In this document: piece after piece, positions 40,851 to 52,672 of the stretch
Position numbering within the stretch: the first letter of the stretch is position 1
Layout: the number at the start of each line of letters is the position of its first letter
Assembly: GCA_949752745.1 (NCBI GenBank)
Contig: OX457026.1
Span: forward strand, 28,644,116-28,708,115
DNA: 64,000 nucleotides
Origin: Protula sp. h YS-2021
Taxonomy: Eukaryota; Annelida; Polychaeta; Sabellida; Serpulidae
Direction of reading: 5' to 3'
Made by a program: the position numbers and the translations under genes
The notes under the pieces: model-generated
Database searches by the model: none
Told to the model about the DNA's origin: nothing
The model's input: only the letters and a program-made list of their open reading frames with translations

Positions 40851-42305
40851 GAAAATACAGCTGTCAGTTGCTGTCTCCTCAGAAGTCGTGTTTCCGACTT
40901 AAGTTATTTCCAAAGCTGCCAGCGGGTGATTTGCTCTCACAACTCCCCGCGGTCGCATGGTCTCATCTGTGATATTTTGTGTTCTAACGCTTTCTCTACA
41001 ACGCTGATTTATTCCTTGTTCTCTGTAAATGCTTTTGATTAACTTACTAGATTATTCCCCTATGCAATTTCTGCGCCAATATTCAGGAAGTTGACTAATG
41101 TGACAAAAGGACTTTGTTTTGCTTTGTCGATAATTTTATCTTTGACAACAAAACGTTGCTCTTCTTACCCATAACATATCAGTCGGTTGGTATAGATATT
41201 TTTGTATATTTTCACAAATTTTCATATTCGTATTATTTTAGGTTTAGCCACATGTGTATGATATTCTAGTGGCGTAATTGTCTCGTATAGGTTTGTGCTA
41301 CGTAACAAGGCAGGGCTTTCATTGAAGTGTTGTGCTTCCACTTTTTATATGAAAAGCTTTATATTTTATAAATTTCAAGTCTTATTTGAAAGTGATGGAA
41401 TCCGTGCACTGTCTTTTAGGAAATGCCTGTCTGTGTAATTAGTGCTATGGCGAATCACAGAAGAAAGAAAGTAGAAGGCAAAGTGGTACGCGGTAGACAC
41501 TAATTAGATACTAATTGCGAAACACGTCGTTCGCTTTCTTCTCAGCGTAATGGGGGTCTCTTCCGGTTCTCTGGAGGAATACACTACAAACTAGCTTTTA
41601 GCGGCGACTCATTAACGCACGCAATAAGGGCTTGGCTTGTCACTGCTTTTAATCTCCTATTGTACTGAGGTGAAAACGAAGTTCTCGATGACAGATGTGA
41701 TGAAGCCAGTATTTCATTCTTAAAAGTTCTTTCTAAGAAGCCTTAATATCTGGAGAAAAACATTGCTTCAAATGTAGGAGAGTACTGGAGACTGAAATTG
41801 AATATTTCAGGATGTTCACTTGTGCCTTATGTGGTCATCTAGGAATGGCTGTTGTGAAAGAAAACAGAATTGTTTACATTCAAATCGCGTCATGTTTGCG
41901 TAGTGTCCAGAGATATTATGGAATATTTTAGTGCATTTACAATGGTCGTAATTTCTTACAATGTCGGTATACTATATTAGTATGTGTATAATGTTGTTGT
42001 TGAGGAAACTTAATGTATTTTCTGCGAAACATCAGAATATTTATGCAATCGTTAATTGGCACTTTACTAGTGAACAATAAACTTAGTTTTAACTGAACAA
42101 GTTGTTTCATTGTCTTCGTAATGTGGCGAATTTTAAAATCAATATTTCAATATTACATACAAGTTGTATTATTCAATACAAAGAAAACATCTGTGGAAGA
42201 AAAACCAGACTCAATGAAAACTGCAGATGGCACATTGTACAGTTGTAATTGCCTTGTTAACCTATCTTTAGAAATAGATGTAAAAGAAAGCTGTTATACT
42301 ATTAG

Positions 42306-42826
42306 ATATATAACACCGTATTATTTAAAATAAGAATTCTGAAGCAAATAAGAAACCAGAGACTTTCTGGTAGGCCATTCCGGAACAGACTACCAATAAA
42401 TCGAATGTCGCAGAAATCGATTTTTTGTCATTAATTCACCATTTTCTGTTGCAGACTGTGTGCATAAACAACTTATCTTCTTGCCTTACAAATGAAAAAA
42501 TGTGAAAAAAAATGAAAACACAAATATTTTTTTTAAATACAAATTTCAATAGGTTATTTAATACTAACTACCGACATTTTAACAGACAGCCAAATGTAAA
42601 TTCAGTTTTTCAATATTTTATTTTCCTTTCACCAAAAGATAAAAAATTTGCACTGTTCAACTTATTTTCGCCCTTTGGTATGAGAAAAATGAAACATTGA
42701 TTTTTGTGACATTTGAATTACTCAGGAATAGCCGGGACTATTCAATCTAATCCGGAATAGCCTACCAAAAAATATCAGGTTTCTTATTTGCTTCAGAATC
42801 TTTTAAATAATACGGTGTTATATATA
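42306..42826. mobile_element. TIR element with ~50-bp inverted ends, copy A
   Basis: Left end ATATATAACACCGTATTATT, then AATTCTGAAGCAAATAAGAA. The right end is the inverse (TTCTTATTTGCTTCAGAATC, then AATAATACGGTGTTATATAT). It is ~520 bp with no ORF, and subterminal GGAATAGCCTACC/GGTAGGCCATTCC also pair. A related copy lies at 58682-59047. Confidence 0.85.
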
Positions 42827-44686
42827 GCAACGTTTAAAGGAACGACGAATTTAATGTTTCCATTTCGAGGGAAAGAGATGCATGTCATCTTCCCTTCATG
42901 GTGGATGACAAAATTTAGTATTGGTTCTGTGCATATTTTCATTTGGGAAATATCGAACAAGGCTGATAATCATGAAACCTAAAACGCATTTAACCCCTCC
43001 CCCCCACCCCATCCCTCCTCTACCCTCCGAACCTGACGACTGACGCACTTTCCAAATTTTGGAATTATCGAGATTTTCTTTTCTGACTTTACACTGAATC
43101 CCATTCTAACGTGACAAGAGTCTAAACCAAGTAAAGGGTCATACAGTGGCTCTACATTTTAATTTGCTGTGTACGTGAATCTGCTAGGGGCGATATCTCG
43201 CAAACCATGTATTCGGTACAACAACAAGTTTTTTTTTTTTTAAATTCTTTTTTTTTAAATTCTCACAGGAAATCAGGTACTAAGTTTTTGATTTTGATTA
43301 GTCACAATATTATACAAAGGTGAAAGGTTTATTCCACAAGCCAAAATTTGGAAGTTTGGTGCAGTTTTGCACTGTGCCGCGTTTCCGCTTAGTCAGCATG
43401 CCGCTCTAGGTAATTTGAAAAAAGCGAAATATTTTTTTTTTTTCGATATTTTTATTCCGTTTTAACATCACACTTTGTTTTAAACAATGGCCTTTAACAG
43501 TTGAACATAATATCACTGCGTGCTATAGAACAAACATGGACACGAACAACTATAACTACGGACAAAATTTGGTCACATGATCTGGAACCACTTTGCTTAT
43601 TTACTCCAGTTTTACATCAAATTTTGACACGAGAATTTGAAGAATCACAATCCAAAATGCCACATGTATATAATCTCATCCAATCGGAAGACAGCATCTC
43701 CTTGTTTTTTTTTTTTTTCTTTGGTGGAAGTTTTACATCGGGATCTTCATGACATAGTATACGTAACACATACAGAAAAGTGATTACTTGCTATGTTAAA
43801 AAAAATGCATTACATCAGGCAACTTGCAATACGTTCTTAAATACTTCAGGCCTTTAATGAGATTACTTTGAAAAGAACAGGCGATTGAGAACGGTAAATG
43901 CCTTGGAGACAGAAAAGTGCCTTGTATGTTTTATGTGTCATCACTAACAGAGACGGCGTTCCCATTGGAGACCCGGGGAGTTTACATACTGCACACACAT
44001 TCGAAACGAGCTTTCAGCCATATTTAGGCCAGTGATTTGAGTTGCGCAACATAAAAACAATTTATCAGGCTGGCTGTGGAATAGCAAGAGTACGACGTAA
44101 AGCCTCCATGTGGAACGCTACGTGAAAAAAAAAGACAGAACGAATCCAGAAGTACGCGGCCTGCAATCACGCAAGTTGTGTTTACCCGAGTGAACTCATC
44201 TTGTTTTTATCTACGCGACCGGTATAATAAGTTATATATCTTGCACTTTCACAACACTTGATGTTTACGTTTCCTGCATTTAAGTTTTCAAGCTTTGTGT
44301 CCGTAGAGTCAGACCCGAGCATTCAGTCGTTGTCAGTCCGAACGCTCAGTTCTCTTCAAATTGATTTAAACTTGAACAAATCAACTCTCGACCGAAAAGT
44401 GTTAATTTCATATTTTTCAGATGTATAAAATCTGAAAGAAGCTTTCTTTCAATTCCAAATCTCCTTACAAAACGAACCTATCTTTTTTTTGTTATTCAAG
44501 TTTCGCGCTAGAGTTCAACAGTACGGAATGTACATTCAACGTTAACACAGTACTTGGAAATACTACTTGAGAATATTCAGTCACTTGGAAAGAATACAAC
44601 GGATGAGTGACACATAAAAAATCTTGGCTAAACTCCGAAGACGGAACAGAGTGGTTGGGGGAGGGGGTGGGGGTTGGTGTCAGGTC

Positions 44687-44772
44687 CTAGTTGGCGGTTT
44701 GGAAGTAGCCCTTGCTGTCACTCACGGTTGGCTTGATAGTCTTCTTGCCCGGTCGCCAGCCCGCCGGGCACA
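44687..44772 (-). CDS. Peroxiredoxin last exon (resolving Cys)
   Basis: On the minus strand the acceptor is TTATTTTAACAG. It reads [20 protein letters not shown], then KGYFQTAN and TAG (44687-44689). Contains the resolving Cys and the YF motif associated with hyperoxidation sensitivity. Confidence 0.96.
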
Positions 44773-47700
44773 CTGTTAAAATAACGAACAATCCGCTGTA
44801 GTCATTTCGTGACGTCATACGGGCGGGTCAATATGAATCCCCCGTGCTTTTCACGAAAGAATTTTACATGAAATTAAACTTCTTTATCCAACCCGTTTTG
44901 CAATATTTATCATATTTATCATACTTATATTCATATTCATATTTATGCACAACCAGTAAAAAAAAAAACAAACAGCAGATCTGGACAATGTCAGGCCTCC
45001 ACCCCCACTCCCTTCGCCCCCCCCCCCCCCCGCCCCGCGCTTACCTTCGCCGTGTTTGTCCGTGAACTGGAATGCCTGCACGAGTCGCAGCGTCTCATCC
45101 ACGGACCGTCCCACGGGCAAGTCGTTGACGGTGATCTGGCGCAAGTTGCCCTTATCGTCGATGATAAACAAACCCCTAGTGAACACACATTAAACCGGTA
45201 CTTTTGTGATTGATCGACGCTTCTGTTTAGCAAAGCTCACAGATTAGACACGAGCATTACTTTCATTCCACAGAAGAATCCTCAGGCAGAGATTCAAGGA
45301 TGGACTACTTATCAATTCAAATAATGATCTACATTGCCGTAATATCACTTTACCAATAGCTAACTATATGCCAGAGTTCTTACATTATAATTCTAATACC
45401 CCTCTCCCCCCCCCCACAAAAAAAGAGCATAAACCCATATGAAAGCTTGGTCACGTGGAAGCTCCCAGCACTACCAGTGTACATTGTATTTTCACCCTTA
45501 TCAATGCAGAGTGCACTACCTGAAGGCTACGCCGTCGTCCTCCTTATAGACGCCGTAGGCTTTGGCAATCTCCGAAGTCTTGTCGGCCAGCAGCGGAATC
45601 TGCATCGGCCCCAAACCGCCTTGTTTACGCGGAGTGTTCACCCTGAATCAAAAACACAGCCTTAACCTCATAGGCTTTTAACCGATGGTTGGTACGTTAT
45701 GTCCTGGTTACGTTTTGTCCAGGATACGTTATGTCCTGGTTACGTTTTGTCCCGGATATGTTCTGACTACAACTCGTGTGCAGTCACACAAAGGATAATC
45801 ACCAAATATGGCGCTATGCCGAATGTAGCTGTGCATATATCAATGAACCACAGGAATTTTGGTTAATATTAGAGAAATCATATTCTGGCATAAATAGACA
45901 GGCAAGCTCACTTATAACTAAAATTTCTCTAGGCTACAGGTCTGATTGAGGTTTTTTACCGCAAAAAAAAAAATTTCGTATAAAACAGCTAATGTTAGCA
46001 CAGCAAAACATTTGTACATAATCATTAAAGATTAAACCTTTTTCCAAAACGTTATAAACTGATACAGTTGCAGAGTTCCGAAAAAAGCCTTTCACTACGA
46101 ATGCGTAAGAACACGGTGACGCGGTGGTCTCACCATGCGAGGTGACTGTACTGGCTGTCGGTGGAGCAGGCGATCACCTCACAGCCGATAGATCGAAATT
46201 CTTCCACGCGGTCACTGAACGCGATGATTTCCGTCGGACACACAAATGTGCTGAAACAGAATGACATTGGACTAAGAAAGGACCAAGATTCAGAAGCACA
46301 AACAGAAAATGCGCCTTAGAACAACCCTATAGGACAAAAATATCCCATGACTTCACCTATTTCTTTACGTAATCACACTTGTTACTTCTTGAAAAAAAAA
46401 TGTTTGTTTTTTTCCTCTTTGTGTGCAAGTTCTTTATTTATTTATTTATTTTTTTCATGACCAAAGACCTGAACATAATTACAGAGCAAAATTGCATCGG
46501 TAATTTCAATGTACCGGTACTTTTTATTTTGTTCATGCCTAATGAGAACTTCTGCAGCATAATTACACGCTGCTTCAGGCCAAGTAATTCAATTAAACAC
46601 ACAGCCTCAGAACCTTGTCTTATGCCAGGCTGCATATGACGTCAACATATATACGTCGGCGTGACATGCAAGTTATGCGAAAGGGCCAGCTTATTATAAG
46701 GCATGACACTGAAGAAAACAGGGCAGGTGAAACGTAAAGAAAATAATAAACAACTTTTGAACCAAACGAAAATTGAAAATAATAAGCCTTTTTCTGTTCT
46801 TCCAGGAATTGCATAATTCGCTCCAATATACGGTCCCTATAGATCGTACAATAGTTATTTATTTTTTATTGTCCGTTTTTTTCCTCAATTTTTTTTAATC
46901 ATTATTTACGTAACTTTACATGCCTTACATCTCACTGCCAACCATCTAGTTTGAGGAATAATTAAATATTCTGAAAACAGGTTTTTTTCCTCACTATTAC
47001 TATCATATTACCATGAAAATGACAAATAAACTACAGTGTACTTACAAATCGAGTGGATAGAAGAAGAAAACTACATATTTGCCCCTGTAGTCTGACAATG
47101 AGATCTGTTTGAATTCTCCTTTCACAACGGCGGTGCCGCGGAATTCAGGGGCGGGTTTGGTCAATTTCAGCTGAGACATGTCGTTATGTAAACTCTGAAA
47201 AAAAAAAAACAACGTTACAAGTCCGTGTTAACCAACATCTCCTGGAAGAAACATTAGATGTAGAGGATGTGACTAAGGAAAAAATTAAGGACTCAAGACT
47301 CAACTTCTACGTTCAACTGTATGGGGAGCTCACGTAATAGCGTGTCCAGTTTTCAGATGGAGAAGGGTGTAAAGAATTCAGAAATAATAATTTATATATG
47401 TCTCCATGTTTTGTGCGTTCACATGGACACAGCTCTCCAGTTTTCCCCTTTATTTTGAAATTTCCCAAATACGTACCAACAACCCACACCATACAAAAAA
47501 AAAAAAAAAAACACTAATTGTGTAAAAAGCTCTTAACTGCCTTTTCTGCGAATAATCCCATACTTTTTTTACATTACATAATTCTTATACGATAACTATA
47601 TTTAATGCCGTCACTGATTATTCAATGTTTGAAGAGTAGGCCAACCGTATCCCGCCTTGCCCACCAGGGTCACATTCCAGTCCAATTACAGTCACAACTT

Positions 47701-50229
47701 TGCACTATTCGATTAATTTACGTTTTTCTTGTTGGTCATCGCAATTCCACTTTCCTTCACATACCACTGCAGTTCGGCAACAGATTTTGGTGAAAATAAG
47801 TTTTCCACAATTGTGAGGAACGTAACTTTGATTTTGTGGATAGATAACTTCATTTACGGTACACTGCACTGCGGAAATACATTTGCGATGACGTAACATA
47901 TCCGTGTTAATCATGCACTCCGTACCAAAATAATCTCTCACGTGCTAAAATTATCATTCAGCAGAAAAACTTATTCACCGCATATTATCAAATTTCAGAT
48001 CAATCTGAATCACACTTAGGCTGAAAGAGTGACAGGTCTGGATTGTTAAACATTAGGTCAGTAACAATGGATCTTCTGTCCTCCCACAAAACGATCGTCA
48101 TCTGAGTACTGCTGACAAGTACTATCACATGAATATCTGTATATCAAAGAACTGACCATACTCGGCAAATTTCAGCAGACCAAAAGTATGCTCAGTTTTA
48201 AGCAAATAAGTTATTTTTGTTTTTGAATTTGAAGAAATAAAAAAAAACGGCACAAGGAAGTGTTGTGGGTTGGTTCGACAAAAGCTTGCCCACTCACCCA
48301 CAGAGAGTTAATGACTTTGTGCCAAACTGGCCACAGGCGTCCGTGAACATTGTGCTCAGCCATAAAAGCGCAAACATTACGAAGTGAAAGGAGAAACCGA
48401 TCAATTTTGGCCAAAATTAAATTTGGTACACCTTAAAGCTATCCGTTTATTTGGCCAGTTTCTGCCGGTTCGGGAACAAAAATACTACAACCCCACTAAA
48501 GATCTACGTAAAATGTGAAAGACAGGAAACAAGGAAAAGAAAATGAGATAAAAGAAAAAAAAAGAGTTTCATATTTTCATTATATATTTTTATATTTATA
48601 TATATATATATATCAAGCAGTTGACGTGTTTCTGTGTCGCTCATCCTGTCCCTGTTTCTGAGGCATAAATGGCAATGAGAAGAATAAGTGCTTGATAGTC
48701 TAACTCGGAGCCTTCTGCTTACTTACTTCTGTGCCCAGATAGGCTTTGTCGAAAGTCCAAATGCAGATGCAGTAAGGGCAATTCTTCTGGCACTACGCTA
48801 CCCAGGAATGAACTCTTCTTCGTGTTCTACCGTTTGTTCACCGATGCTTATTTGGTTGTCATGATTTATCTATGGATGTTTTATTTGGTTGCCGAAGGGT
48901 GTTATGATTTATATATATGTGTGGATTTATACACAATATGGACTGCAAAATAGAGTGAAAAGTAAAGTATACCTAGAGTGGGGCTTGAAGAGAAAATAAA
49001 AAAGCGGGGCTTGAACTCACGACCTCGCATCGCACACTACTCGGCCACAGAGACCTTCACACATTACTACTGACGGCGGAGCATCAAATTCGGGGTTATT
49101 GTAATTTTTCTGCAATTTGACCGTTTTTAACATAATCTTTTGGCCAATTTTGATTTTGATCAAATCGGCTGACGCAGGAGCTTGTGCGAAACACTACTAT
49201 CAAATTTCAAAACAACTGGACCAGAAATCTAGGAACAACAGCATTTTGAATAAATTGTTTGCAGACACACACACAACCCGACGACGTATACCCCACACTC
49301 ATGGGTACAGACCACATACGACAGTAAGCCGGGCTAAAAATCTGGCTAAATCAGAGAGTCAGCCATCAGGTATCCCTTTACAAAGCTTTACCAGCTTTAT
49401 CTAAACCGCAAGTCCAAAGGAGCTATTTTTTAACTTATAAACATTTAATAATTATTACAGTAATAGTGTAACTTACACAGTCTTGATCATCAATTCCAAC
49501 GCTACCACTATCAAAGTTTTCAACACTTGGTTTCGTCACAGCAGTATCCTGCTCTGTATTATCGCCAACCGAACTGTTACAATATCCTGTTTCTTCCCTG
49601 AAGCTATCCTCCCCAGTTTCTAAACAACTGTTTCTGTGACTCACGCTACGATCGTCCGATTCTATTTTTGGTTTTGTTTCAGCCTCAAATGGTTCTTCCT
49701 TTAGAGAAGCACTTGGCTGCCTGTTTGACCAGCTGTCTGTGCAGACTTCCTGCAGTTGTTGCTTGCCGTCAACCACCTCCTCGCAGCGTTCCGCAGATGT
49801 CGCGGATTCTTTCTCACTAGTCTCACCTCCTTCGTCACGTTTAGCGTCCTCTAATTGTTCGTCTGCAACTCCCGGAAACTTGTCAGCCTTTTCTGGACTC
49901 GCAACAGCACAAGTTTCAATCCTGCCAGGATCCGTTTCAGCAATTGCCGGATCTGGTTTTGGTATAATTACAATCGATACCTGCGGCTCCCCGCCCCCGC
50001 CGTGGGTCGCACCGAGACCAGGTTGTTCTGCTGACCTTGACCTGCCCTGCTCTCTCCCGCGGCGCACGTCTGTAGCGCTGGCAATGACCGCTGTTCCACT
50101 CCGCTTTTTGTTTTCTATTTTCAAACTTTTCGTGCTCCTGCAGCCCATGTTTGGCAGGGCATGGCGCGCGGGTGCATCGGCGATACGACTTAACTGCTTA
50201 CCTGTAAACCTCCGATTGAGTGTTGTCAT
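44687..50229 (-). CDS. Typical 2-Cys peroxiredoxin, six-exon gene model
   Basis: Reduces H2O2, organic peroxides and peroxynitrite using thioredoxin. Five 3' exons give a complete Prx fold: peroxidatic Cys in [10 protein letters not shown], resolving Cys in HGEVCPAGW, the GGLG loop and the C-terminal YF, which together make the enzyme sensitive to overoxidation. All phases match (0, 2, 2, 2, 1). From the ATG at 47177-47179 the product is 196 residues ([13 protein letters not shown]...), like cytosolic Prx1/2. The frame, however, is open through the acceptor to an upstream exon whose donor is also phase 0. Joined, the protein has 452 residues with a 251-residue N-terminal extension. A separate 5' UTR exon with the short product is the alternative. 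The sequence shares features of Prx1/2 and Prx4, so I give no symbol. Confidence 0.9.
45012..45038. repeat. C-rich tract next to a splice donor
   Basis: A C-run broken by GCCCC a few bases from the donor at 45041-45044; it is G-rich in the transcript. Possible quadruplex beside the 5' splice site of the penultimate exon. Confidence 0.8.
45045..45175 (-). CDS. Peroxiredoxin exon 5
   Basis: Reads [20 protein letters not shown], then [19 protein letters not shown] and KHGE. Donor G|GTAAGC, phase 1; acceptor TGTTCACTAG. A core segment of typical 2-Cys peroxiredoxins. Confidence 0.96.
45520..45642 (-). CDS. Peroxiredoxin exon 4 (GGLG loop)
   Basis: Reads [20 protein letters not shown], then [12 protein letters not shown]. 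The GGLG loop with the later YF motif marks a eukaryote-type sensitive enzyme. Acceptor TTGATTCAG, donor AG|GTAGTG. Confidence 0.95.
45688..45764. repeat. ~32-bp imperfect repeat in a peroxiredoxin intron
   Basis: TACGTTATGTCCTGGTTACG, then TTTTGTCC(A/C)(G)GGATA, about two and a half copies. A compositionally similar GCCGTTTTGTCCGG/GTTATGTCCGG stretch occurs near 53470-53550. Confidence 0.7.
46134..46250 (-). CDS. Peroxiredoxin exon 3 (peroxidatic Cys)
   Basis: Acceptor CTGTTTCAG and donor TG|GTGAGA. It reads [20 protein letters not shown], then [23 protein letters not shown] holds the peroxidatic Cys, with Thr and the downstream Arg pattern of the family. Confidence 0.97.
47046..47194 (-). 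CDS. Peroxiredoxin exon 2
   Basis: Acceptor TTTTTTTTTTCAG and donor TT|GTAAGT. It reads [20 protein letters not shown], then [13 protein letters not shown]. The internal ATG (minus strand, 47179-47177) would start a normal 196-residue Prx. The five codons before it are open and in phase with the upstream exon. Confidence 0.93.
48594..48612. repeat. TA microsatellite
   Basis: A short (TA)n tract. Confidence 0.8.
49004..49073 (-). mobile_element. Decayed tRNA-derived SINE head
   Basis: On the minus strand: GTCTCTGTGGCCGAGTAGTG (A-box-like) and, about 30 bases on, GTGAGTTCAAGCCCCGC (B-box-like). Anticodon-arm pairing is poor, so this is a SINE or tRNA remnant and not a working tRNA gene. It differs from the SINE family in the minisatellite. 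Confidence 0.65.
49477..50229 (-). CDS. Predicted first peroxiredoxin exon: 251-residue N-terminal extension
   Basis: Open from the ATG at 50229 to a strong donor TGT|GTAAGT (49476-49471), which matches the phase of the next exon. Residues 1-70 are basic ([20 protein letters not shown], then [17 protein letters not shown]), which could be a mitochondrial presequence. Residues ~75-251 are Glu/Asp/Ser-rich and of low complexity. It has no known domain. A 250-codon frame with codon use unlike the AT-rich surroundings supports coding. It could instead be the first exon of a separate, unseen gene. No peroxiredoxin class that I know has such an extension. Confidence 0.6.
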
Positions 50230-51763
50230 GCAACAGCTTGAGCCCGCGTTAATCAAACTAGACACACCAACTGCTGCTCAAATAACCCGAGGAATCTCTT
50301 GCAGAGCGTTTGTGGCCACAGCGTGACCGTGTTATAAGTTATAAGCAGAGACACTTGTTATTTAGTGCTTTTGCCTTGCTCGGCACCTGTCACGTGCTGC
50401 CCTCTTGACATTACCATTGTTCTCGTTGCCATGGCATCATTTACTTTACCTGCAGCCATTAAGGCTGGTTCCACAACTAAGGCACGCCGATATCGCACAT
50501 CAAAGCGGAAACTGAGCTTCCGTTTAGGGGGGTTATACATTAAACGCAGATCTCGGCAAAACAAAAACAAATAAAATCCCAGCAAAATATGTTGCAAAAC
50601 ATTCTCTGCCCCCTGTCACTTAATTCCACTCTAGTTATCCCAGGTGACGAAGCACGCATTCCTTATTATCAGACGAATGAATTGCCTTGTGAAACAGGTG
50701 ACAAAAATGCTTGACGCAAGGCTCTTTTCTCACCCTCAGTGGCGCCACTGCTTCATAACTTACTTCGGGTAAACGAAAAGCAGTGGCGATGACTGCAGGG
50801 GATGGTTGGGGAGGGAGGGGGGGGGTGAAAAGGAGGCACTACTGCAAGTTATCACTAATCTTTATTTTTTAGCCATCAGAAACACATGAAATCAAGTCAA
50901 CTACATGTAATATTTAGAACCTACACTTTGAAACTCTCTAGCTAACCTCGTCTCTGTCCAAACACCTTGGAACAGTTTTCATATCCCCTTCACAGCCAAC
51001 CCTGTAATTCACTTTGAATGAAGTATTTTCAAGTTCCCACGGAATAACTGATTATCAATGACCAAGAAGTCACTATTTTCTGAAGTCACTTTTTCCTCAT
51101 GGTTAAACGCGATGCATATATAGTTTGTTTTCAACATTTCTTAAAACATTATTTGTTTAAATATCATGAACTTACGATGTTGCCATCCGTCTTTGAACGA
51201 TAAAATTGCCTTCCATTACTAACGTCTAGCTTCCAGTGTGAGTACATCGTACGCTATTAAATCCGATGATTTCTAACCAAACTCCAACCAGATAGCTCCT
51301 ACGTCACAACAGCATACTCGAGGCTTTATCGTCAGGTCCAAGCATCACTTCCTGCTGAAGGTTTCAGTTGTTATTGAGCCTCGTAAGGAGCTGTTCCAGA
51401 AATTGCTTCCAAGATCGAGAATAGGTCGTAAGGGTGTGACAGTTGATAGTTTTTTTTATTATGACTTTTACTAATACTTATTATCGTACTTGCCCAACTG
51501 CGAAAAGCACGTCAGATCGGTTGCGCCAAAAGCTAGGGAAATACACAAAATCTGTAAATTACGGCAGTTTTGAAATTTTGACATGCCAAATTTTCCGAGT
51601 ACCACAAAATTTGCACTCATCCATAAAAAAATTGGTGAGCACTCAACCTTTTCAAAATATTGGCATTTTTTTTTTTTTGTGGATGGGAGGAGGGGTGGGG
51701 AATAAACGGAGGGGCGGCGATTATAGGGACGTTCAGCACATAAGTTATGTGTAGAAAGGAATC
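50230..51763. other. Upstream flank of the peroxiredoxin model
   Basis: No gene supported. GC-richer near 50230-50560, where the promoter would lie. A G-run occurs at 50810-50830. Small frames here have no recognisable domain. Confidence 0.5.
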
Positions 51764-52672
51764 CGCGACATCTCGCATCTGGACATCTCGCATCTGGACA
51801 TCTCGCATCCGACAACTCGCATCTGGACATCTCGCATCTGGACATCTCGCATCCAAATGAAAAAGTAGACATCTCGCATCCGTGATTTTTTGCTTGATTT
51901 ATCACTGTGTTTTGGGGGTGGGGGGTCAGTTAGTCTGGCGACGAACGCATTTCCAGTAAATTCGCCCAGACTTGTTCGTTTTGTTGTTAGTGTATATGAA
52001 ACCATCGAGACAAAGCTTAGGTTTGCCCCCAATACTTTCGATGAATTCCATTCTAATTTTACCATTCAATAGCAAAACCCATGATTTTGGACTTCAATAT
52101 CTTCCCTTTATATACCCAACCTTAAGGGATGTGGATTCGTGACTACATCATACCCGCCGCATTTTCGAACCTGTGCACGTTTCCCTTCCAAACCGTGCAT
52201 CAAAGATAAATTTTTAAAAATTGAATAGATCAGTTGGATTAGTGGATATGGATTCATTCTCAATACTGATCCGCCGCACGTTCATTAAATCCTTCATGCT
52301 TTTAAGTGCGTCTTTCGAGGGATTAGCATATGTGGACTCGCGCTGCACCGAACGTTGAACTACTCACTATGGCATTCACTGAGTACAAATGTAAGTCTAA
52401 CTCTTGAATTACTCCGTAAACTGAACTGAGTTTTTTCAGTTGATTTACTCAAATAACTTACGTTTTGGAAACCCCTGTAATTTATTCTCTGTATAAAGTT
52501 TCCCAAACACAGTGTTAAAGTTCCCCCTTAAAAGCAGACCAACATCACGGATGCGAGATGTCCACTTTTTCATTTAGATGTGAGATGTCCAGATGCGAAA
52601 TGTCCAGATGCGAGTTGTCAGATGCGAGATGTCCAGATGCGAGATGTCCAGATGCGAGATGTCTGGATACCG
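51764..52672. mobile_element. Foldback-like element with inverted 15-bp tandem arrays
   Basis: The left array (51764-51884) has units of GACATCTCGCATCTG. The right array (52552-52672) has the inverse units (CAGATGCGAGATGTC) in the matching order. Both include the same interruption, an AAATGAAAAAGT spacer and a CGCATCCGTGAT inner border. The core of about 670 bp has no ORF. TIRs built from short tandem repeats are typical of foldback elements, so the extra-array spacer pairing strongly supports a single unit. Confidence 0.82.

Larger units (their letters stand above)
39593..44686. other. Intergenic region, MAP3K1 3' end to peroxiredoxin 3' end
   Basis: The two genes converge here. AATAAA at 39832-39837 fits MAP3K1. 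Contains long C-runs (40752-40850), a TIR element (42306-42826) and T-rich tracts. TTTATT at 43328-43333 (AATAAA on the minus strand) is one possible end signal for the peroxiredoxin transcript. No further gene is supported. Confidence 0.55.
47195..49476 (-). other. Peroxiredoxin intron 1
   Basis: 2.28 kb with an A-run near 47495, a TA microsatellite at 48594-48612 and a decayed tRNA-SINE on the minus strand. No additional exon is recognised. Confidence 0.65.

Noticed and set aside
49004..49073. Minus-strand tRNA-Ser/Leu-like gene
   Set aside because: The boxes are recognisable, but the anticodon arm and acceptor stem do not pair well; kept as a SINE remnant.
49739..50326. 195-codon plus-strand frame
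   Set aside because: Antisense of the predicted peroxiredoxin first exon. The minus frame has a matching donor and phase; the plus frame has neither.
50365..50574. Small basic plus-strand frame upstream of the peroxiredoxin model
   Set aside because: Could be a tiny basic peptide, but the section looks like decayed repeat DNA (AAGGCTGGTTCCACAAC) and has no supporting signal.
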